Source of the DNA: Desulfobulbaceae bacterium UBA2273 | GTDB taxonomy: Bacteria; Desulfobacterota; Desulfobulbia; Desulfobulbales; Desulfurivibrionaceae | Reading direction: 5' to 3' | Assembly: GCA_002347095.1 (NCBI GenBank) | Contig: DDWZ01000011.1 | Span: 1-64,000 of the forward strand | Length of the DNA stretch: 64,000 nt | Shown here: in pieces, positions 1 to 8,631 of the stretch | Layout of the letters: the number at the start of each line of letters is the position of its first letter | How positions within the stretch are numbered: position 1 is the first letter of the stretch | The notes under the pieces: generated by a model | Database searches by the model: none | Told to the model about the DNA's origin: nothing | Seen by the model: the letters and a program-made list of their open reading frames with translations, nothing else | Made by a program: the position numbers and the translations under genes

Positions 1-2
1 AC

Positions 3-1841
3 TATTTATTGGCCGGAGCAATAAACGAAGCCTTTGCCGCGGTCAGCGGTGGTGATCTCGGCTACCGTATCGGGAGTGTGGCCAAGGACGAGCTGGGCAA
101 TCTTTCCCGGGGCTTTGACGCCATGGCCCAGCGCCTGCAGGAAAGCAACCTGGCCTTGCATAGTCTGAACCTTGAGCTTGAGGCGCGGGTGGAGGATCGG
201 ACCAGGGATCTGTCCAGCGCCAATGCGGAGCTGAGGTTGAACGAAGAGCGGTTGGCGGTCCTGCTTGCTCTCAGTCAGCGGAAGTTCGACACCGAGGAGG
301 AACTGATCCGCTATGCCCTGGAGGAGGCGGTGCGGCTGGCCCGCAGCAAGGTCGGCTATCTGCATTTTTTCAATGAGGACCAGCAGACCCTGCGCCTTTT
401 TCAATGGTCCGAGGCGGTCGTGGATTCATGCAAGACGGAGAAAACCCCGCATTACCCATTGCAGGAGGCGGGAATCTGGGCCGATTGCGTGCGGCAGCGG
501 CAGCCGGTGGTGCACAACGATTATCTGAAGCTGACGAAAAAAAACGGGCTGCCCGAAGGGCATTTTCCGCTGTTGCGGCACCTGAGCATTCCCATCTTCG
601 ACGGGGAGAACATCGTCGCGGTCCTCGGGGTCGGCAACAAGGAAGAGCCCTATGATGCGGATGATATCCGGCAGCTCATTCTCTACATGGGCAGCGCCTG
701 GGAGATGGTCAGGCGCAAGCGGGTCGAAACCCTGCTCCACGAATCGGAGCAGCGGTACCGCGCCATTTTCGACGAGTCGCCGGACGGCATTTTGATTATC
801 GATCTGGAAACGGGCAAGGCCGTTGAATTCAATGACGTGGCCCACCGTCAGTTGGGATATGGCCGGGAAGAGTTTGCCGGACTCTCGCTGGCGGATTACG
901 AGGTGAGGGAACGGCCCGAGGAGATTCAGGCTCGCATTGAAAAAATCAGGCGGGATGAGTCCGACAACTTTGAAACCGAGCACCGGACCAAGTCCGGAGA
1001 GGTCAGAAATATTGCGGTGTCGGCGCAGATCTTGACTCTTGGCGAACACCAATACCTGTATGCCATTTTCCGGGATATCACCGAGCTGCGCCAGGCCCAG
1101 GAGGGGCTGAGGCAATACGCCGTTTCCCTGGAGCGGAGCAACAAGGAGCTGGAGCATTTCGCCTATGTGGCTTCCCACGACCTGCAGGAGCCGTTGCGCA
1201 AGATCGGCAGCTTCACCGAGCTGCTGGCCCGGAAGTACCAGGGCCAGTTGGACGAGAAGGCCGACGCCTACATCGGCTACATCGTCGACGGCGCCCAGCG
1301 GATGCAGACTCTGATCAACGACTTGCTGGCGTTCTCCCGGGTAACCACCAAGGGGAAGGAGTTCGAGCCGGTTGATTGCAACGCGCTGTTGGCGCGGGTG
1401 CAGCTCGATCTCGAGCTTGCCGTCAAGGAGAGCTCCGCCCGTCTCAGCGTGGGCGATCTGCCCACGGTCATGGCGGATGCGGTGCAGTTGGGCCAGGTTT
1501 TTCAGAACCTGATCGGCAATGCCATCAAATATTGCGCCTCCGGGGAGGCGCCCGAGATTGACGTGGCAGCGGTTGCGCGTGAGGGCGAATGGCTTTTTTC
1601 GGTGCATGACAACGGGATCGGCATCGAGCCGCAGCATTTCGAGCGGGTTTTTCAGCTCTTCCAGCGCTTGCACACCCGTGAGGAATATTCCGGCACCGGT
1701 ATCGGGTTGGCGCTGTGCAAGAAGATCGTCGAGCGGCATGGCGGGAAGATCTGGCTGGAATCCGCCGCGGGCCGGGGATCGACCTTTTTCTTCACCCTGC
1801 CGGGAGTGCGGAGCCAGGAAGAGGAGGAGCAGAGTACGTGA
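3..1841 (+). CDS. Sensor histidine kinase with HAMP, GAF, PAS and kinase domains (5' partial)
   Basis: The reading frame is open to the window edge, so the N-terminus (probably a periplasmic sensor and membrane segments) is missing. Domains in order: the end of a HAMP linker (first ~55 residues), a short coiled coil, a GAF domain (about 95-235), a PAS domain (about 245-360), a HisKA dimerisation domain with the phospho-acceptor box ASHDLQEPL, and a HATPase_c domain with N, G1 (DNGIGI) and G2 (GTGIGLAL) boxes. The protein should autophosphorylate on the H-box histidine. The HisKA/HATPase type resembles phytochrome-like kinases that pair with short single-domain response regulators. Such a regulator starts 17 bp after the stop, which supports a cognate pair. 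Confidence 0.92.
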   Translation, partial: YLLAGAINEAFAAVSGGDLGYRIGSVAKDELGNLSRGFDAMAQRLQESNLALHSLNLELEARVEDRTRDLSSANAELRLNEERLAVLLALSQRKFDTEEELIRYALEEAVRLARSKVGYLHFFNEDQQTLRLFQWSEAVVDSCKTEKTPHYPLQEAGIWADCVRQRQPVVHNDYLKLTKKNGLPEGHFPLLRHLSIPIFDGENIVAVLGVGNKEEPYDADDIRQLILYMGSAWEMVRRKRVETLLHESEQRYRAIFDESPDGILIIDLETGKAVEFNDVAHRQLGYGREEFAGLSLADYEVRERPEEIQARIEKIRRDESDNFETEHRTKSGEVRNIAVSAQILTLGEHQYLYAIFRDITELRQAQEGLRQYAVSLERSNKELEHFAYVASHDLQEPLRKIGSFTELLARKYQGQLDEKADAYIGYIVDGAQRMQTLINDLLAFSRVTTKGKEFEPVDCNALLARVQLDLELAVKESSARLSVGDLPTVMADAVQLGQVFQNLIGNAIKYCASGEAPEIDVAAVAREGEWLFSVHDNGIGIEPQHFERVFQLFQRLHTREEYSGTGIGLALCKKIVERHGGKIWLESAAGRGSTFFFTLPGVRSQEEEEQST

Positions 1842-1857
1842 GAGAGAGGATGCAATC

Positions 1858-2301
1858 ATGACCAATCCGCACCGGATAGACATCCTGCTGGTGGAAGACG
1901 ACCCCGGCGATGTGGAATTGACCAGGGAAGGGCTGCGGGAGGCCACGATGCTGGTCAATCTGCATGTGGTGGATGACGGCGAAAAAGCCCTGAAATTTTT
2001 ACGGAAAGAACCGCCGTACGCCGAAGCGGTGCGGCCGGATATCGTGCTGCTCGATCTCAATATGCCGCGGAAAGACGGCAAGGAGGCGCTGCGGGAGATT
2101 AAAGGCGATCCGGCCCTGCGCTCCATTCCCGTGGTGGTGCTCACCACCTCGGAGGCGGAGGCCGACATTGCCGCATGCTACGATCTGGGCGCCAACTGTT
2201 ACATCACCAAGCCGATCAGTTTTGCGGCCTTTACCAAGGTGGTGGCCATGATCGAGGAATTTTGGTTCACCATCGTCAGGATGCCGGCGAAAGAACAATA
2301 G
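1858..2301 (+). CDS. Single-domain response regulator (Rcp1-like)
   Basis: 147 residues, almost entirely one receiver domain: acidic pocket VEDDPGD (residues 12-18), phospho-acceptor D66 in LLDLNMP, switch Thr in VLTTS and conserved Lys in YITKP. No output domain is present, so it probably acts by protein contact or in a phosphorelay, as in cyanobacterial Rcp1-type regulators. The ATG at 1858 is chosen because it directly precedes the conserved first strand; upstream codons in this frame overlap the kinase gene. It is the likely partner of the upstream kinase. Confidence 0.92.
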   Translation: MTNPHRIDILLVEDDPGDVELTREGLREATMLVNLHVVDDGEKALKFLRKEPPYAEAVRPDIVLLDLNMPRKDGKEALREIKGDPALRSIPVVVLTTSEAEADIAACYDLGANCYITKPISFAAFTKVVAMIEEFWFTIVRMPAKEQ

Positions 2302-2313
2302 GAAGGTGCCCCC

Positions 2314-2973
2314 ATGAAAATCAGGATTCTTCTTATCGAAGATGATCAGGCCGATGCGTTTCTTATCCGGGAGATGCTGCGGGAGTCGCCAACCGGCGGG
2401 AGCGAGGCAACGGGGGATATTGCCATCCAGCATGTTACCCGGCTCGACGACGGGATTCGCCTGGCAGGGGAGGGCGCCTTCGACATCATCATCTCCGATC
2501 TCGGACTGCCGGACAGCCAGGGCATGGATACTGTCCGGAAGCTGGCCTCGGGGGTGAAGTATCTGCCCATTGTGGTGATGACCGGATTGGCGGATCACGA
2601 GGTTGGCCTTGAGGCGGTGAACTGCGGGGCGCAGGATTATCTGGTCAAGGGGCAGGTCAACGGGGAGATGCTTGTCCGTTCCATCCGTTACGCCATTGAG
2701 CGCAAGAGGATCGAGAACGAAAAAGAGCAGGTTATTGCCGAACTGCAGGAGGCGCTGGCAAAGGTGAAGCTGTTGAGCGGGTTTATCCCGATCTGCGCTT
2801 CCTGTAAAAAGATCCGGGACGATACGGGATATTGGCAACAGGTGGAGGCATATATCCAGAAACACTCCAATGCCGAGTTCAGCCATTCGATCTGCCCGGA
2901 TTGCAGCCACAAGCTCTACCCGGAACTCTACCCGAAACCGCCCGAGAATACCGATCCTTTCAAGGAATGTTAG
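2314..2973 (+). CDS. Response regulator with C-terminal Cys4 (putative zinc) module
   Basis: 219 residues. Residues 1-125 form a receiver domain (acidic IEDDQAD, phospho-acceptor D62 in SDLGLPD, Lys in YLVKGQ). A coiled-coil linker (about 128-155) leads to a compact C-terminal module with CASCKKIR (C161, C164), a Trp/Tyr-rich centre and FSHSICPDC (C194, C197), a spacing that suggests a structural metal site. The same module ends the membrane protein at 3629-4150. It lies 12 bp after the previous regulator with RBS-like GGAAGG, so the three genes are probably one operon. The function of the Cys4 module is not known to me. Confidence 0.88.
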   Translation: MKIRILLIEDDQADAFLIREMLRESPTGGSEATGDIAIQHVTRLDDGIRLAGEGAFDIIISDLGLPDSQGMDTVRKLASGVKYLPIVVMTGLADHEVGLEAVNCGAQDYLVKGQVNGEMLVRSIRYAIERKRIENEKEQVIAELQEALAKVKLLSGFIPICASCKKIRDDTGYWQQVEAYIQKHSNAEFSHSICPDCSHKLYPELYPKPPENTDPFKEC

Positions 2974-3132
2974 CGGTGCCCGCGGGATTTTTTGTTGCTT
3001 TTTGCATGGGATTTCCTGATACTGTTACCAGGATTTGATCGGACAGTCCTATCCTGATTCGGTCAAGCAGGGGGCCGGAAGAATCCGGTTTTCTCATTTC
3101 TCCACTACGCGAGCGATTGCAAGGAGGGTCTT

Positions 3133-3411
3133 ATGGAAACCAAGGATCTGAAAAAATTTTTGGCGGGGTTTGGCATTGCCAGCCTGCTGACCGGGGCCGG
3201 GCTGGCCGCGCCCCCTGCGGCGAATGGCGCCGGCGGCAGCGGCTGAGGCGGCAGCAAGGGCAGTGCCGTGAGCACTGAGGAAAAGGCCAAGGCTGGGACG
3301 GAAAAAGGAGCAGTGGAAAAGAAAGGCACGCCGGAAGAGGAAGCGGCAAAAGCCAAAAAGAAGAAGGAAGAAGAAAAAAGTAAATCCGGAAAAAGCGGCT
3401 GAGGCGGCTGA
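3133..3411 (+). CDS. sbtA: Candidate selenocysteine-containing SbtA-like RiPP precursor peptide
   Basis: Read with TGA as Sec, the frame from ATG 3133 (RBS AAGGAGGG at 3121-3128) gives 92 residues with Sec at 38 and 90 and a final TGA stop at 3409-3411. The N-terminus (ETKDLKKFLAGFGIASLL) looks like a leader and resembles, from memory, the SbtA family of thio(seleno)oxazole precursors modified by the radical SAM enzyme SbtM. A Lys/Glu/Ala-rich linker joins two Gly-rich segments. Both candidate Sec codons sit in the identical 15-nt context agcggctgaggcggc (3238-3252 and 3394-3408), giving the motif SG-U-GG. Each is followed by a hairpin whose loop starts 21 nt after the TGA, and a strong terminator lies 40 bp after the stop. 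No radical SAM maturase or sel gene is in this window. Alternative: a 37-residue peptide ending at the first TGA, but the second matched motif makes that less likely. Confidence 0.72.
3261..3277 (+). promoter_or_regulatory. SECIS-like hairpin 1
   Basis: A perfect 6-bp stem (CAGTGC 3261-3266 / GCACTG 3272-3277) closes a 5-nt loop CGTGA. The loop begins 21 nt after the TGA at 3244-3246. Bacterial SECIS elements lie just downstream of the UGA inside the coding region, with a small apical loop carrying a G in its first two positions, and this one fits. The alternative is chance pairing in GC-rich DNA. Confidence 0.6.
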
Positions 3412-3415
3412 AATA

Positions 3416-3432
3416 GAGCGCAGGTTGCGTTC
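3416..3432 (+). promoter_or_regulatory. SECIS-like hairpin 2
   Basis: A 7-bp stem with one G-T pair (3416-3422 with 3426-3432) closes the loop GGT. The loop begins 21 nt after the TGA at 3400-3402, the same distance as in hairpin 1, and starts with G. It lies beyond the presumed stop at 3409-3411, so it would act as a 3' untranslated element for the second Sec codon. Confidence 0.55.
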
Positions 3433-3450
3433 GAAGATATCTTCAAAAAA

Positions 3451-3474
3451 GGCAGGGGAACCCTGCCTTTTTTT
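3451..3474 (+). terminator. Rho-independent terminator after the selenopeptide gene
   Basis: GGCAGGG (3451-3457), loop GAA, CCCTGCC (3461-3467), then seven T residues; an A-run precedes the stem. It marks the end of a short transcript and supports 3133-3411 being an expressed gene rather than intergenic noise. Confidence 0.9.
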
Positions 3475-3628
3475 ATTGGCCCCGGGCATCGGGTACGCCT
3501 GGTGAAATAACCTGTTGAAGGAAGCGGGAAAAAATGATTGTATCGTGGTTCGCGGAGATCCGGCCTTCGAACGGAAACAACATGGGGCGGATTGAGGAAG
3601 AATACTCGCTGCATTCGGAGAAAAAAAC

Positions 3629-4150
3629 ATGGATTGGCAGGCCTTGGATTGGCAGACCCGCATCGCGGTATTTTTTATCGCCTGCGGTGCCGTGATCCTC
3701 GGGATCAGCATTGTGCATCTGCGGGGGCTGTTCAAGGCGACCCCGCTCATTGCCGAGCGCAGTCAGGCCTATGTGCTGCGGTTTCTCAGGATAAACCGGC
3801 TCTTGATGTTCTTTTTTCTCGCCGGCTATGTGGTGGTCGCCATGAGCGTGCTCCTGGGCAAGGCGAACCTGGGCATGTTTTGGGTCAGCATTATCTTTCT
3901 GCTCGGGGCGGTCTTCGTATTTCTCGGCATCACGCTCCATGCCAGGATGATCAGCGAGATCCAGCAGACCATTCAGGGGCTGCTGCCCATCTGCATGGAA
4001 TGCAAGAAGATCAGAACCACGGGCGGGGATTCCTCGGCCCAGGAATCTTGGAAAGAGATCGAATCCTACATCTCCCAGCGGACAGACGCCAAATTCTCCC
4101 ACGGCATCTGCCCCCGGTGTCTTGCTAAGGCGCGGCAGCGCAGAAAATAG
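3629..4150 (+). CDS. Three-TM membrane protein with C-terminal Cys4 module
   Basis: 173 residues. Hydrophobic segments at about 12-32, 57-77 and 84-104 suggest three membrane spans, followed by a cytoplasmic tail with ICMECKKIR (C122, C125) and FSHGICPRC (C161, C164). The tail closely matches the C-terminal module of the response regulator at 2314-2973, including the shared pattern CKKIR...W..(I/V)E.YI...FSH.IC..C. Purine-rich GGAGAAAAAA precedes the ATG. I do not recognise a named family; a membrane-attached signalling or binding role is an inference from the shared module. Confidence 0.8.
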   Translation: MDWQALDWQTRIAVFFIACGAVILGISIVHLRGLFKATPLIAERSQAYVLRFLRINRLLMFFFLAGYVVVAMSVLLGKANLGMFWVSIIFLLGAVFVFLGITLHARMISEIQQTIQGLLPICMECKKIRTTGGDSSAQESWKEIESYISQRTDAKFSHGICPRCLAKARQRRK

Positions 4151-4184
4151 GCGCCCGTCCCCTTGCCATTCGTGATCGTACGGC

Positions 4185-5027
4185 TCAGAAAAAGCGGTAG
4201 ATGACCGAGGTTGCTACACCCCAGAGCAGGATCAGGAGCGTTCCCCCGGCGCAGGCTCCGCCAAGCAGCCGGTGGCTGAGCAGCTCGCGGCGGTTTTCCT
4301 GATAGCCCAGAAGCAGCCCGCAGAGGATGCCCGTTGCCATGCCGCCTCCGTGGGCCCAGTTGTTGATCCCCGGCACCAGCAGGCCAAAAACGAAGATGCC
4401 TATGGCCCAGCCGCCGATCTGCTGATACACCTGCTGACCATAGCTGCCGCCCCGGCTCTTTCCGTAATAGAGCGCCGCCCCGATCAGGGCGCAGACCGCG
4501 GCCGAAGCGCCGATGGTAAAGGGAACTCCGGCCAGGTAGGAGAGCAGAAAGCCGCCGATGCCGCCCAGGGTATAGATGATGAACATCCGCGGCAGGCCGT
4601 ATTCCTGGATCACCAGGGGGCCGATCTGCCGCAGGGCGATGAGATTGAAAACGAGATGGAGCAGGCTGCCGTGCAGGTAGCTGGCGGAAACCAGCGACCA
4701 CCAGCGGTGCAGGCCATCGATGGGCATGGTGCCCGTCGCTCCCAGCAGCAGGAGGCTGCGGTTATCCGGGGAGAGAAAGCCGAAGGGGTTCATGCCCATG
4801 GACATGCCGCGCGGATTCATGAGCAGCGAGAGGACAAAGAGGGCGATGTTGAGACCGCTCAAGCCCGTGAGAAAAAGATCCTGGTCGTGGAACAGCCGCA
4901 GGAAGGCGTGGTTCTTCCACCAGACGCCGGGAGTCCTGATGCCGCAATACGGGCAGACGGGCTCATCCCGGCTGATGAGGCGGCGGCAATTGGGGCAGAG
5001 TTGCGAGGTCTTGCGGGAGTCTGTCAT
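4185..5027 (-). CDS. Rhomboid-family intramembrane serine protease with N-terminal zinc ribbon
   Basis: 280 residues. An N-terminal CxxC...CxxC ribbon (C11, C14, C25, C28) precedes a rhomboid core with the HLVFNL motif (124-129), catalytic Ser175 in the GASA motif and catalytic His226 in NNWAHGGG, with about six hydrophobic spans. Rhomboids cleave transmembrane substrates within the inner membrane. The zinc ribbon fused to rhomboid occurs in several bacterial members. It is convergent with the gene at 3629-4150. Confidence 0.92.
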   Translation of the reverse strand: MTDSRKTSQLCPNCRRLISRDEPVCPYCGIRTPGVWWKNHAFLRLFHDQDLFLTGLSGLNIALFVLSLLMNPRGMSMGMNPFGFLSPDNRSLLLLGATGTMPIDGLHRWWSLVSASYLHGSLLHLVFNLIALRQIGPLVIQEYGLPRMFIIYTLGGIGGFLLSYLAGVPFTIGASAAVCALIGAALYYGKSRGGSYGQQVYQQIGGWAIGIFVFGLLVPGINNWAHGGGMATGILCGLLLGYQENRRELLSHRLLGGACAGGTLLILLWGVATSVIYRFF

Positions 5028-5143
5028 AGGGCGGCTTGGATGGTTGTTGGGCTCATTTCTGTATTGCTCCAGCTAACCACACCTGGCCTGAAAAAACCAG
5101 AAAAAGCGTGACTGCATGGTCTGAGTCATTGGCGGAGACCACC

Positions 5144-5683
5144 ATGGAGTCGCAGTCTCGTTTTTTCATGCAGGATTTTTACGGCGGCAGCATCCACGCC
5201 CGGCTCGGTGTGGCGCAAAAGCTCTATGCCGATTTTGGGCCGGAGCTGGCCACTGCCGAACCGTTTTCCCGGTTGCTGTCCCAGGCGGTGCTTTGCCAGC
5301 AAGAGCTGAGCCGGATCATGGCCGACCTGGACCTCGGAGCCCTCTGCTCCGTCTGCGGCGCCAAGGTTGGCGGCGGGTGCTGCAGCAGCTTCATGGCCGG
5401 GGAGAATGACGTGATCCAGTTGCTGGTCAATCTCCTTGCCGGGGTTTGCGTGCGAATCCTGCGGGAGGACGAGGAGTGCTGTTTTCTCGGGGAGCGGGGC
5501 TGTCTGCTGCTGTTCAAGCCCATGTTCTGCCTGAATTATAACTGCCGGCAAATCAGGCAGGGTGCTGGCCCAGCCCCGATGCAAAGGCTGGACCAGGGAG
5601 TCGGCCGCCTGCTCCAGCAGCAGTATGGCCTGGAACAACTGCTGCTGGAGTTTCTGCGGCAACGGGGTACGCTGATCGGCTGA
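5144..5683 (+). CDS. Cys-cluster protein, YkgJ-like
   Basis: 179 residues from ATG 5144; an upstream in-frame ATG at 5036 would add a low-quality stretch overlapping the region in front of the divergent rhomboid gene. A cluster of cysteines (CSVCGAKVGGGCC, then ECCF, ERGCLL, FCLNYNC) is spaced as in YkgJ-type metal-binding proteins, and may hold zinc or an Fe-S centre. The rest is helical. No pathway can be assigned. Confidence 0.65.
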   Translation: MESQSRFFMQDFYGGSIHARLGVAQKLYADFGPELATAEPFSRLLSQAVLCQQELSRIMADLDLGALCSVCGAKVGGGCCSSFMAGENDVIQLLVNLLAGVCVRILREDEECCFLGERGCLLLFKPMFCLNYNCRQIRQGAGPAPMQRLDQGVGRLLQQQYGLEQLLLEFLRQRGTLIG

Positions 5684-5691
5684 GCCGCCGG

Positions 5692-6186
5692 TTAGCAGCC
5701 TTCCACGGCCTTGCCTTTTTTCTTGGCCGGGGCAGGAGCTGCGGCCGGGGTATCAGCCTGTGCCGGAGCAGCGGCAGCCGCTGTATGGCAGGCGACGCAG
5801 CCGGTGGGGCCCTTCTTGCCGTTTACTCCGGTGGCGTGGCAGGTCTTGCACCGGGTATGGAACACGTCCATGGGCTTCTGGAGCTTGGCATTGGCAAACT
5901 TCGCATTGTGGCAGCTTGCGCATTGCAAGCCATCCGTCTTCCCCAGTCCGGCGATGGCCGCCTCGGTTATGGGCTGGTGCTTGGCATCGTGATGGCAGGA
6001 CCCGCAATCAAGGCCAAGGGCGGTGTGCTTGGCATGGCTGAAAAGGGCGGGTTTCTTCCCCTTGATCACCAGATCCTGGGCCGGGGCCGCGGTTTTTCCA
6101 GCGGCTTGGGCCGTCTGCAGGCCGGTCATGGTCATGGTCAGACCGGCCGCGCACACCATGGCAAGAGCAATCATTGTTTTTTTCAT
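5692..6186 (-). CDS. Periplasmic class III-type cytochrome c (four haem motifs)
   Basis: 164 residues. The ATG at 6186 is preceded by AGGAGG at 7-nt spacing, and an N-terminal signal peptide ends near AQAA. Four CxxCH motifs (CGSCH, CASCH, CKTCH, CVACH) and extra His residues (SHAKH, CHH) point to bis-His haems as in cytochrome c3/c7. The C-terminus is Ala/Pro/Lys-rich. Such proteins carry electrons between periplasmic dehydrogenases or hydrogenases and membrane complexes in sulfate- and metal-reducing bacteria. Confidence 0.9.
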   Translation of the reverse strand: MKKTMIALAMVCAAGLTMTMTGLQTAQAAGKTAAPAQDLVIKGKKPALFSHAKHTALGLDCGSCHHDAKHQPITEAAIAGLGKTDGLQCASCHNAKFANAKLQKPMDVFHTRCKTCHATGVNGKKGPTGCVACHTAAAAAPAQADTPAAAPAPAKKKGKAVEGC

Positions 6187-6453
6187 CGTGGGTCCTCCTA
6201 AGTTTTTTTGTTTCCAGGGGTGGCCCCTGTTACATCCCTTTCCTGTTGTCTGTATCCTATCCACGGCCCAGAGGTTTTCCTAGAGGACATGGGGTGATGT
6301 CTGGCGACATCGGCTGGCGGGCAGGGGATGTCGGGTGGCCGTGCCGGGCAGCCATCGATTTCCGTTGCCCCTGTTTTGACGGGCGTGGTAGTCTGGCCCC
6401 GGTAAAAAGAAGACAAAATGCGCGGGTGTGCTTGTGATACAGGGACGGGAAAG

Positions 6454-8568
6454 ATGACGCATCGGAAATCAAGCAGCAAAACGGAGCTTCTGGCACCGGT
6501 GGGGAGCGTGGAGTCATTTTTCGCCGCCCTGGAGAACGGGGCCGATGCCGTATATTGCGGCCTGCAGGAGTTTTCCGCCCGGGCCAAGGCCAAGAATTTT
6601 ACTGTGGACGAGGTGGAGAAGATGACCACCCATGCCCACCACCACCACCGTCGGCTGTACATCGCCCTCAACACCCTGATCAAGGAAAAGGAGCTGCCCC
6701 GGGTGGTGGGGATTGTGGCCGATCTGGCCGGGATCGGGGTCGATGGCCTGATCATCCAGGATCTCGGGGTCTGGCGGCTGGCCCGCACCCATTTTCCCGG
6801 TTTGCCCCTGCACGCCTCAACCCAGTTGGCCGTGCACAACGCGGCCGGGGTCAGGATGCTTGAACAGATGGGGTTTACCCGGGCGGTCCTGGCCCGGGAG
6901 CTCTCCTTGGCCGAGATCGGGTCGATCCGGCAACAGAGCACCATCGAATTGGAGCATTTTGTCCACGGCGCCCTCTGTTTTTCCGTTTCCGGCCAGTGCC
7001 TGTTTTCTTCCGCGGTAAGCGGCATGAGCGGCAACCGGGGCCGCTGCGCTCAGCCCTGCCGCCGGAGCTATCGCAACCGGGAACAGCCGGGCTATCATTT
7101 TTCCACCAGCGATTTTTCCGCCCTTTCCTTGCTGTCCCAGTTGCTTAAGGCCGGGGTTGTCAGCCTCAAGATCGAAGGCCGGATGAAGAGCGCGGAGTAT
7201 GTGGCCCGGGTGGTGGCGGCCTACCGGCTGGTGCTGGACGCCCCGGAAAGCGGGCGCAAGCAGGCGATGCAGGAGGCCGAGGAGCAATTGGCCCTCTCCT
7301 TTGGCCGTAAGTCCACCAAGGGGTTTCTTACCGGGTCTATTCCCTCGGCGATTGCCGATTCCGCCACGCAAGGGACTCTGGGTAAGCATCTCGGCCAGGT
7401 GACTTCGCTGCGCGGCGGCATGCTCGGTTTTACGACCAGCGACCGGCTGCATGTGGGGGACCGGATCCGCGTCCAGCCGCAAAACGACCAGGCAGGCACC
7501 GGCTTTACGGTGCGGGAGCTCTGGCTCGAACAGAAAAAACAAAAAGTCGTCAAGGCAGGGGATTTTGTCCGGGTGCGAATCCCCGACAAGGGCGGTTTTT
7601 TTCAGGTGGGGGACACGATCTTCAAGGTAGGGGGCAAGGCCGCCTTTACCATGAGCCCGGAGAGTTGTCGCGCCACGCTGGATCAGGTGGCTGTACCGGA
7701 AAAGAGCCAGGCGCAAAAGGAAATCCTGGCCCAGGCCCGTGCGCAGGCGCTGGCCAGTCTACTGCCAGCCGCTGCTCCCCCGGCACCCGCTGTTCAGACC
7801 CTGACCGTGCGCGGTCGGGAGCCCCAGGATATGCGTATCCTCGATGAACCTGGGGTTGCCGAACTTGAGCTGATGCTGACCCCGGAGACCCTGGCGGGGT
7901 TGAAAAAGGTGGATCTCCACCGCGCTGATTGGCAGGGGCGGATCATCTGGGGAATCCCCCCCATGCTCTTCGGCCCGGAGTGGGACGAATACCGGAGGGC
8001 GGTGGGGATGCTGGCCGGGCAGGGCTTCCGCCGCTTCCGGATCAACAATCTGGGGCATCTCCCCCTGTTTAGCGGGTTGTCGGGCCTGACCCTGCTGGGC
8101 GGCTTCCGCTGCTACACCCTGAACAGCCAGGCCGCCCTTGCTTGGCAGGAACTGGGTCTGGCCGAACTCACCGTTGATCTGGAGGATGACCGCAAAAACC
8201 TGCAGGAGCTCTTCCGCCGGGCTGAACATCTGCCCCCCCTGGCGATCACCGTCTACAGTCCGCTGGTGGTGATGCTTTCCCGCATCCCGGTCCGAGGAGT
8301 GCGACCCGGCGCGGTGCTCCGAGCGGAAGGGGGAGAGGGGTACCGCGTTTTCCAGCACCATGAGCTCACCGAGGTTCTGGCGGAGCAGGATTTTTCCCTG
8401 TTGGGCCATCTCGCCGCCCTCAAGACCATGGGCTGCTTCCGGATCATCGTTGACCTGAGCCAGTGTGGGGCCATGTCCGCCAGGGGCAAGCAGGTGCTGG
8501 CCGCTTGTGCCGCCGATCAGCCCCTGCCGGAAACCACCCCCTTCAACTACCGGCGCGGCCTGGCTTGA
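6454..8568 (+). CDS. Peptidase U32 family protein (RlhA-like)
   Basis: About 704 residues. The start at 6454 is chosen for the AGGGACGGGAAAG leader; an ATG at 6418 is also in frame. The N-terminal half carries the U32 core (ELLAPVGS, GADAVYCGLQEFSARA) and the signature EHFVHGALCFSVSGQC...GNRGRCAQPCR. The C-terminal half matches the collagenase-like extension seen in large U32 proteins. Relatives hydroxylate 23S rRNA (RlhA) or tRNA rather than acting as proteases and use an Fe-S cluster bound by conserved Cys; that role is inferred here. Confidence 0.88.
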   Translation: MTHRKSSSKTELLAPVGSVESFFAALENGADAVYCGLQEFSARAKAKNFTVDEVEKMTTHAHHHHRRLYIALNTLIKEKELPRVVGIVADLAGIGVDGLIIQDLGVWRLARTHFPGLPLHASTQLAVHNAAGVRMLEQMGFTRAVLARELSLAEIGSIRQQSTIELEHFVHGALCFSVSGQCLFSSAVSGMSGNRGRCAQPCRRSYRNREQPGYHFSTSDFSALSLLSQLLKAGVVSLKIEGRMKSAEYVARVVAAYRLVLDAPESGRKQAMQEAEEQLALSFGRKSTKGFLTGSIPSAIADSATQGTLGKHLGQVTSLRGGMLGFTTSDRLHVGDRIRVQPQNDQAGTGFTVRELWLEQKKQKVVKAGDFVRVRIPDKGGFFQVGDTIFKVGGKAAFTMSPESCRATLDQVAVPEKSQAQKEILAQARAQALASLLPAAAPPAPAVQTLTVRGREPQDMRILDEPGVAELELMLTPETLAGLKKVDLHRADWQGRIIWGIPPMLFGPEWDEYRRAVGMLAGQGFRRFRINNLGHLPLFSGLSGLTLLGGFRCYTLNSQAALAWQELGLAELTVDLEDDRKNLQELFRRAEHLPPLAITVYSPLVVMLSRIPVRGVRPGAVLRAEGGEGYRVFQHHELTEVLAEQDFSLLGHLAALKTMGCFRIIVDLSQCGAMSARGKQVLAACAADQPLPETTPFNYRRGLA

Positions 8569-8596
8569 ATCCTTCCCCTCATATAAAAAATACAAT

Positions 8597-8625
8597 TTGA
8601 CGCACGGTATAACCATGGTTATACT
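8597..8625 (+). promoter_or_regulatory. Sigma-70 promoter of the toxin-antitoxin operon
   Basis: TTGACG (8597-8602), a 17-bp spacer and TATACT (8620-8625) form a near-consensus promoter. The expected start point falls at or next to the ATG of the antitoxin (8632), so the transcript may be leaderless. Confidence 0.75.
8607..8624. promoter_or_regulatory. 18-bp perfect palindrome, likely antitoxin operator
   Basis: GTATAACCATGGTTATAC is its own reverse complement and overlaps the spacer and -10 box of the promoter. That is the usual position for autoregulation by a toxin-antitoxin complex. Confidence 0.75.
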
Positions 8626-8631
8626 TGAAAC

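Noticed and set aside
426..2168. Long minus-strand open frame opposite the histidine kinase
   Set aside because: It is antisense to a kinase with complete motifs, and its translation has no domain-like pattern; GC-rich codon bias opens the complement.
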